Part shown: positions 1-3,117 of the stretch, in pieces
Layout: each line of letters starts with the position of its first letter
Numbering within the stretch: the first letter of the stretch is position 1
NCBI GenBank assembly: GCA_026988445.1
Contig: JALSLF010000562.1
Span: forward strand, 1 to 7,268
Length of the DNA: 7,268 nucleotides
Direction: 5' to 3'
From: Bacteroidales bacterium
GTDB taxonomy: Bacteria; Bacteroidota; Bacteroidia; Bacteroidales; NBLH01
Notes under the pieces: generated by a model
Databases searched by the model: none
The model's input: the letters and a program-made list of their open reading frames with translations, nothing else
Told to the model about the DNA's origin: nothing
Position numbers and translations under genes: made by a program

Positions 1-21
1 GCATAATTAAATAAAACACTT

Positions 22-29
22 TACTTTTG
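22..29 (+). promoter_or_regulatory. Promoter -7 element (TACTTTTG) for tRNA-Asn
   Basis: TACTTTTG matches the Bacteroidota primary-sigma -7 consensus TAnnTTTG exactly. It ends 19 bases before the first base of the tRNA, which would give a short leader of roughly a dozen bases. The matching -33 element would lie at or beyond the left edge of the window and cannot be judged. The assignment rests on motif and position only. Confidence 0.6.
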
Positions 30-48
30 CCACGCAATTAAGAAAAAT

Positions 49-122
49 TCTCCCTTAGCTCAGTTGGTTAGAGCACCTGACTGTTAATCAGGGTGTCCAA
101 GGTTCAAGTCCTTGAGGGAGAG
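49..122 (+). tRNA. tRNA-Asn (anticodon GTT)
   Basis: A complete 74-base cloverleaf can be folded by eye. The acceptor stem TCTCCCT (49-55) pairs perfectly with AGGGAGA (115-121). The D stem is GCTC/GAGC with loop AGTTGGTTA. The anticodon stem CCTGA/TCAGG (76-80/88-92) closes loop CTGTTAA, giving anticodon GTT at 83-85 and therefore asparagine. The variable loop is GTGTC. The T stem CAAGG/CCTTG closes loop TTCAAGT (103-109). The discriminator is G122. The CCA end is not encoded (the next bases are CAA), so it must be added by the CCA-adding enzyme. The gene stands alone, has its own promoter-like element at 22-29 and is followed directly by an intrinsic terminator. Its 3' end seeds the tandem repeat array downstream. 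Confidence 0.97.
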
Positions 123-123
123 C

Positions 124-154
124 AAAAAGCCTTACAGAAATGTGAGGCTTTTTT
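124..154 (+). terminator. Intrinsic terminator of tRNA-Asn (copy 1)
   Basis: AAAAAGCCTTACA pairs with TGTGAGGCTTTTT over 13 positions, including one T-G wobble, around a GAAA (GNRA-type) loop, and a T tract ends the hairpin. It starts two bases after the tRNA discriminator. The A tract on the 5' side makes it plausible as a terminator on either strand. Two further copies lie at 225-255 and 326-357. Confidence 0.9.
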
Positions 155-169
155 ATTTATGAACGATTT

Positions 170-223
170 GAGCATCCCGATTTTTTATCGGGAGTGTCAA
201 AGCTTCTAGTCCTTGAGGGAGAG
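170..223 (+). pseudogene. Decayed tRNA-Asn 3' half (copy 1)
   Basis: The segment aligns with tRNA positions 71-122. It keeps GAGCA (end of the D arm), GTGTC (variable loop), the TTC start of the T loop, the CCTTG 3' T-stem strand, AGGGAGA (acceptor) and the G discriminator. The anticodon arm is replaced by the longer hairpin TCCCGATTTTTTATCGGGA, which has no GTT anticodon. The 5' strand of the T stem is damaged at both ends (CAAGG has become AAAGC). No 5' acceptor strand or D stem can be found upstream, so this cannot be a working tRNA. It is followed, like the true gene, by the terminator. Confidence 0.75.
175..193. repeat. TCCCGAT-T5-ATCGGGA hairpin (copy 1)
   Basis: This is a perfect 7-bp inverted repeat around five T residues, sitting where the anticodon arm would be in the decayed tRNA half. 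A second identical copy lies at 276-294. Short GC-cored palindromes of this general form are, to my recollection, frequent between genes of Bacteroidota, but that cannot be checked here. Confidence 0.8.
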
Positions 224-224
224 C

Positions 225-255
225 AAAAAGCCTTACAGAAATGTGAGGCTTTTTT
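225..255 (+). terminator. Repeated intrinsic terminator (copy 2)
   Basis: This is an exact 101-bp-shifted copy of the hairpin at 124-154, following the first decayed tRNA half. It would stop any read-through from the tRNA promoter. Confidence 0.85.
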
Positions 256-270
256 ATTTATGAACGATTT

Positions 271-324
271 GAGCATCCCGATTTTTTATCGGGAGTGTCA
301 AAGCTTCTAGTCCTTGAGGGAGAG
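271..324 (+). pseudogene. Decayed tRNA-Asn 3' half (copy 2)
   Basis: This is base-for-base identical to the segment at 170-223: GAGCA, a replacement hairpin at 276-294, GTGTC, a broken T stem and an intact 3' acceptor strand with the G discriminator. It lacks a 5' half and an anticodon and is not a functional tRNA. Its identity to copy 1 shows that the decay predates the tandem duplication. Confidence 0.75.
276..294. repeat. TCCCGAT-T5-ATCGGGA hairpin (copy 2)
   Basis: Identical to the 19-base inverted repeat at 175-193, one 101-bp period later. Confidence 0.8.
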
Positions 325-325
325 C

Positions 326-357
326 AAAAAGCCTTACAGAAATGTGAGGCTTTTTTT
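326..357. terminator. Repeated intrinsic terminator (copy 3)
   Basis: This is the third copy of the GAAA-loop hairpin, with seven Ts instead of six after the stem. After it the repeat stops at GAAC (367) and the sequence diverges. With A and T tracts on both sides it can serve transcription arriving from either direction. Confidence 0.8.
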
Positions 358-390
358 ATTTATGAACCGGTTTGCTTTTTTTAAAAGAAA

Positions 391-429
391 AAGCCCTGAG
401 TTTACAAAAAAATTGTAAAAACAGGGCTT
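391..429 (-). terminator. Terminator of the leftward DUF4160/DUF2442 operon
   Basis: AAGCCCTG (391-398) pairs with CAGGGCTT (422-429). After a two-base internal mismatch the stem continues as TTTACAA/TTGTAAA around an A-rich loop. Read on the minus strand the hairpin is followed by TTTTTCTTTT, a good U tract, whereas on the plus strand the tail is mostly A. It therefore most likely ends transcription of the minus-strand genes, about 55 bases beyond the stop codon at 485. Confidence 0.8.
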
Positions 430-484
430 AAAAAATACTTTACAGCCTTAAAAGCTTTGATTTGTATATGATATTGGTCATATC

Positions 485-805
485 CTACAATAAAGAAGCC
501 AAAGCCTGAATAATCTTTTTTTTAGCAATTCGTTTGTTTTGAATAATTTCAAACAGTTCTTCACGGCTTAACTCTTTTGATAAATGATATATAGAATCGC
601 CTCCTATTTCCAATGTTTTATTAAAATACAAACAACCTTCACTGATTTTTACTTTATCCCAACGTTCGTTTACAATTTTAATTTGCCAATCCGGCATATC
701 TTTTATTATTGTTTTTTTGTCAATAACTTTAATAAGTCCATCTTCAAACCTAAAGTACAGCTTGTCAGCTTTACGGTATATTATTTTTTCAATAAAAGGT
801 AGCAT
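485..805 (-). CDS. DUF2442-like small protein (downstream partner)
   Basis: A 106-aa protein, second gene of a leftward pair. It starts with ATG 7 bases after the stop of the DUF4160-like gene, so the two are almost certainly co-transcribed. Residues 15-78 follow the DUF2442 pattern as I know it. A strand plus FEDG turn (residues 20-23) is followed by a charged segment ending in a Trp-containing stretch (DMPDW, 36-40), then a cluster around residues 45-60 leading to LEIGGDSIY (65-73), which corresponds to the family's Trp/Ile-x-x-G-x-D-ILY-type motif. Residues 79-106 are a helical, lysine-rich C-terminal extension. No signal peptide or membrane segment is present, so it should be cytoplasmic. 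DUF2442 proteins are often found beside DUF4160 proteins. The function is not known from the sequence, and the family match is by eye. Confidence 0.75.
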   Translation of the reverse strand: MLPFIEKIIYRKADKLYFRFEDGLIKVIDKKTIIKDMPDWQIKIVNERWDKVKISEGCLYFNKTLEIGGDSIYHLSKELSREELFEIIQNKRIAKKKIIQALASLL

Positions 806-812
806 TTTATTT

Positions 813-1178
813 TTATTTTAATGTTGGGTTTAAAATATAAAAACTTTCTATTAATTCTTTTTTCCTTGTTTTAAAATACCGGATAACAGCATCGTAACAA
901 TTTTTTTTGTTTTTTAAATTTATATATCCTTTGTTTTTAATAATATCATCTTTATAAAACTCTTGTTCTTTTATTTTAAAACGAAATCTGCATTGATTAT
1001 TATATAAGATATGCACATGAACCGGATTATGTTCTCTTTCATATAGCGATATTTTTATTTTATCAGTCCTGTATTTAAACTCAACTGACTTTATAAAAGA
1101 TACTTTACCGACTTCATACACCGTTTCGATAAATTTAAAAACGGTTTTATTTATCTTAATTTCAACGATATTGGTCAT
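813..1178 (-). CDS. DUF4160-like protein
   Basis: A 121-aa protein, first gene of the leftward pair. The family hallmark is EREHNPVHVHI at residues 47-57, matching the DUF4160 signature in which an acidic residue and a histidine are followed by a Pro and an HxH pair (H50, H54, H56). It is preceded by a beta strand (KISLYE, 42-47) and followed by further strands and a helix (residues 95-112). The three histidines could suggest a metal or catalytic site, but that is inference. The ATG at 1176-1178 is the only methionine in the protein, which fixes the start. A TATATTTG element lies only 10 bases upstream, so the mRNA leader may be very short. There is no signal peptide. DUF4160/DUF2442 pairs are sometimes listed as candidate toxin-antitoxin modules; nothing in this sequence proves that. 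Confidence 0.75.
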   Translation of the reverse strand: MTNIVEIKINKTVFKFIETVYEVGKVSFIKSVEFKYRTDKIKISLYEREHNPVHVHILYNNQCRFRFKIKEQEFYKDDIIKNKGYINLKNKKNCYDAVIRYFKTRKKELIESFYILNPTLK

Positions 1179-1188
1179 AATTGTAATA

Positions 1189-1196
1189 CAAATATA
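1189..1196 (-). promoter_or_regulatory. Promoter -7 element (TATATTTG) for the DUF4160 operon
   Basis: On the minus strand TATATTTG matches TAnnTTTG exactly, 10 bases upstream of the ATG at 1178. No convincing -33 TTG lies at the usual distance. If it is used, transcription would begin within a few bases of the start codon and the message would be nearly leaderless. Confidence 0.4.
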
Positions 1197-1263
1197 CGGA
1201 TTTTATTTTATTCACTACTTAGCTAATTGTAGTACAAGTGCAAGCAAATTGAAATTGAGATAT

Positions 1264-1283
1264 TAAAATCTGAACAGATTTTA
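1264..1283. repeat. Perfect palindrome TAAAATCTG-AA-CAGATTTTA
   Basis: Two 9-base arms separated by AA lie in the middle of the 186-bp divergent gap between the starts at 1178 and 1365. There is no T tract and the centre is only two bases, so it looks more like a binding site for a dimeric regulator than a terminator. This is the only clear structure I see in 1197-1340. Confidence 0.6.
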
Positions 1284-1340
1284 TGTTGTTTATCAAATTC
1301 ACTTTCCAAAAAAATCATATAAAAAACACACTATTTTTTT

Positions 1341-1348
1341 TATCTTTA
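1341..1348 (+). promoter_or_regulatory. Possible promoter -7 element (TATCTTTA) for the membrane protein/lipoprotein pair
   Basis: TATCTTTA differs from TAnnTTTG only at the last base and lies 16 bases upstream of the ATG at 1365. No clear -33 element is visible. The leader is A-rich, as is common in the phylum, without a Shine-Dalgarno sequence. Confidence 0.35.
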
Positions 1349-1364
1349 CAAAAAGATTTAAAAA

Positions 1365-2315
1365 ATGGAATTTTTATTATCAATTGCAGGGGTTAGCTCA
1401 ATTTTGGTTCTTATTTTTTGGGTATTAGCAATTCCCTTTATTTATCCGAAATACATAGCAAATTTTGTTACGAATATTGTCCCAAAAACCTATTTGTTTC
1501 TATTTTGGAACTTTTTTTCGTTTTATTTTTTGATGGGTATCGTTTTAATATTAAAAGGCTATAGTGCTTTTGGATTAGTATTGATACTTTTTTTAACCAT
1601 AGGCTATGGTTTTATTCAATATCTTAAATCAAAAAGAGTTCTAACGAACGGCATTTTTAGTTTTGTATTAGATATTGCCTACGGCTCAATTCATCAAATA
1701 ATTATTTACTTATTTATTGGCGGAATGCTTTTTTATAGCATTTACTTATTTTATAATCAATCAATTATATATGGTGCAGTTATAGGATATTTTGTAATTG
1801 CTCATTTAATTACTACCTCTGTTGGACTTGTTTGGTATGCCCAAAAAAAGCATAAGTCAAAACTTATTAATACAAGTAAACTGAATAAAACCGAGCCTGT
1901 TCAGAAAAATTTAAGTTTAAAACAAGTTTTAGAAGATTTTGAACCGGATATTTCAAAAAGTATTTATCAACTAACTAATGAATTAAACAATATACTTTCA
2001 ATATTAGCTGAATTTGTATATGCAGATTACATTCCTGAAAAGTTAAGAACAGGCAATAATCTACAAATAACCTTAAGTCTTACAGATTATGTACTTACTG
2101 AAAATTCAATTCCTGAAGAAGAAAAAGCAATAATTCAAAATATTATTCAAAAACGGAAAGAAATTTACGAGTGGAAAAGTAGTTTTAATATTTCTGTTCA
2201 TATTCAATCGAATAAACTATCAAATAATAAAAAAGAAGAAGAAAAGAAAAAAAAGAAAGCATCTTCAAAAACAAAAAAGACGACCAATAAACCGCCAAAA
2301 TCTGCCGGAAAATAA
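1365..2315 (+). CDS. Unrecognised five-TM inner-membrane protein with Lys-rich C-terminal tail
   Basis: A 316-aa protein that I cannot assign to a family. Five hydrophobic segments fill the N-terminal half, at about residues 3-25, 42-63, 68-87, 110-130 and 134-158. They are followed by a KKHKSK cluster (161-166), which by the positive-inside rule puts the C-terminal half in the cytoplasm. Residues 183-283 are polar and mostly helical (LKQVLEDFEP, then ELNNILSILAEF, then EEEKAIIQNIIQKRKEIYEW). The last 33 residues carry 14 lysines, including a run of five at 294-298, and three glutamates at 291-293. Such a basic tail could contact nucleic acid or acidic lipid, but that is only inference. It starts at an ATG 16 bases after a TATCTTTA element and is followed 5 bases later by a lipoprotein gene, so the two probably form an operon. 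Confidence 0.85.
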   Translation: MEFLLSIAGVSSILVLIFWVLAIPFIYPKYIANFVTNIVPKTYLFLFWNFFSFYFLMGIVLILKGYSAFGLVLILFLTIGYGFIQYLKSKRVLTNGIFSFVLDIAYGSIHQIIIYLFIGGMLFYSIYLFYNQSIIYGAVIGYFVIAHLITTSVGLVWYAQKKHKSKLINTSKLNKTEPVQKNLSLKQVLEDFEPDISKSIYQLTNELNNILSILAEFVYADYIPEKLRTGNNLQITLSLTDYVLTENSIPEEEKAIIQNIIQKRKEIYEWKSSFNISVHIQSNKLSNNKKEEEKKKKKASSKTKKTTNKPPKSAGK

Positions 2316-2320
2316 ATTTT

Positions 2321-2719
2321 ATGCATTATTTTCAATCCATATCAATAAAAAAAAATATTTTGTTTTTGCTACTTATCGGCATAATTAGTTTTTCCGTGTC
2401 ATGCACTACCCCCATTAGCTTAATTAATAAAAAACCTGAAAAATATGACGGGAAAAAAGTGCGTGTATCGGGTAAGGTAATCAGCTCTTTGCAATTAAAA
2501 GATATTATGTGTTTTACTTTAAAAGAGCGTGGCGAGAAAATTTGTATAGTTACTAAAAATTATTTACCAATTACCGGCGAATATATTTTTGTTAAAGGTG
2601 TAGTACAAAGAAACTTCATGTACGAAGGTAGAACTTTGTTAGTAATACAAGAAAGTGCTAAAAAAGCTAAAAAGTTTAAATCTTGGAAAAAAATACCAAA
2701 TCCTGTTTTATCAGAATAA
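2321..2719 (+). CDS. Small lipoprotein with probable OB-fold-like beta domain
   Basis: A 132-aa protein. Residues 1-28 form a lipoprotein signal: basic stretch KK (10-11), hydrophobic core ILFLLLIGIISF and a relaxed lipobox SVSC with the lipidated Cys at 28. The mature part (about 104 aa) begins TTPISLINKKPEKYDGKKVRVSG. The pattern 'x-PxxYdGKxVrVsG-V', followed by strands at about 60-68 and 72-79 and a TGEYIFVKGVVQ strand pair (85-96), resembles small OB-fold domains found in several exported proteins, but this is a judgement by eye. The C-terminus is lysine-rich. The gene starts 5 bases after the stop of the five-TM protein and likely shares its message. It ends 17 bases from the convergent response-regulator gene, with no obvious terminator between them. 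Confidence 0.8.
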   Translation: MHYFQSISIKKNILFLLLIGIISFSVSCTTPISLINKKPEKYDGKKVRVSGKVISSLQLKDIMCFTLKERGEKICIVTKNYLPITGEYIFVKGVVQRNFMYEGRTLLVIQESAKKAKKFKSWKKIPNPVLSE

Positions 2720-2736
2720 ATTTTCTATCTTCTTAA

Positions 2737-3111
2737 CTAAACCGTATTTTTTCTAAATCGATCAATCACTTTATGTAGCTTGTTGATATTTAAAGGTTTA
2801 AGTAAAAAATCAACACATCCCATTTCTAAACATATTTGCTTTTCGTTATTCATAGCATAAGCTGTTTGGGCAACAACGGGCACATTTGCATTTATATTAT
2901 TGAAATCTTTCAATAGCTCAAAACCATCCATATCCGGTAAATTCAAATCCAATAATATCATATTAATATTATTTTCTTTAAAAAGTTCGATGCCTTCTTT
3001 TCCTGTTTCGGCATGAATAACTTTAACATTTAAAAAATAAAGAGCTGTTTCAATCAATTTAAAAGCAATTTCGTCATCTTCTAAAACCAAAACTGTAAAT
3101 TTTTCTGACAT
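2737..3111 (-). CDS. Single-domain response regulator (CheY-like receiver)
   Basis: A 124-aa protein made of one receiver domain and no output domain. All key residues are present: the acidic pocket at E11-D12-D13 after strand 1 (TVLVLEDD), phosphoacceptor D55 in ILLDLNLPDMDG, switch T83 in AQTAYA, and K105 in the FLLKP motif. The AQTAYA and DFLLKP wording is typical of receivers that work with hybrid or 7TMR-DISM kinases. It would act in the cytoplasm by phosphorylation-dependent protein contact. The ATG lies 6 bases after the stop of the upstream kinase gene, so the pair is one transcript. The receiver is fully equipped for phosphorylation even though its partner kinase lacks the phosphoacceptor histidine, so the phosphate may come from another kinase or a small-molecule donor, or the kinase may dephosphorylate it. 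Confidence 0.95.
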   Translation of the reverse strand: MSEKFTVLVLEDDEIAFKLIETALYFLNVKVIHAETGKEGIELFKENNINMILLDLNLPDMDGFELLKDFNNINANVPVVAQTAYAMNNEKQICLEMGCVDFLLKPLNINKLHKVIDRFRKNTV

Positions 3112-3117
3112 ATTATA

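Larger units (their letters stand above)
107..367 (+). repeat. Perfect 101-bp tandem repeat, about 2.6 copies, built from the tRNA-Asn 3' end and terminator
   Basis: The unit begins at AGTCCTTGAGG inside the T arm of the tRNA and repeats at 107, 208 and 309. Units 1 and 2 are identical over all 101 bases. Unit 3 matches for its first 59 bases, to GAAC at 364-367, apart from one extra T in the terminator tract. Each unit holds the tRNA 3' acceptor strand, the GAAA-loop terminator, an AT-rich linker and, in the two complete units, a TCCCGAT/ATCGGGA hairpin followed by sequence resembling the middle of the tRNA. The exact identity implies recent duplication or ongoing homogenisation. The array fills most of the gene-free stretch between the tRNA and the leftward operon at 485-1178. 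I see no coding sequence in it. Confidence 0.95.

Noticed and set aside
170..223. A second functional tRNA gene
   Set aside because: There is no 5' acceptor strand, no D stem, no anticodon, and the T stem is broken at both ends.
107..367. Regular repeats that might be read as a CRISPR array
   Set aside because: The whole 101-bp unit is identical, including what would be spacers. The units contain tRNA and terminator sequence, and no cas gene is near.
440..481. A 13-codon minus-strand ORF (MTNIIYKSKLLRL) after the DUF2442-like gene
   Set aside because: It is too short to support as a gene. It shares only the first four codons with the DUF4160 gene and is better explained by the 13-bp repeat.
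466..483. Inverted repeat ATATGA...TCATAT just past the stop at 485
   Set aside because: Six-base AT-rich arms with no U tract; likely by chance, and the strong terminator at 391-429 already closes the operon.
584..802. A 72-codon plus-strand open frame
   Set aside because: It lies wholly within the DUF2442-like gene on the other strand, has a low-complexity aromatic composition and matches no family I recognise; it is a shadow.
485..1178. Calling the DUF4160/DUF2442 pair a toxin-antitoxin system
   Set aside because: No toxin fold or DNA-binding antitoxin domain can be seen; the association is only from family gossip, so it is kept as a possibility.
2247..2254. Run of eight A in the membrane protein gene as a programmed frameshift site
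   Set aside because: The frame continues normally to a sensible lysine-rich end and the next gene; nothing requires slippage, though an indel error here is possible.
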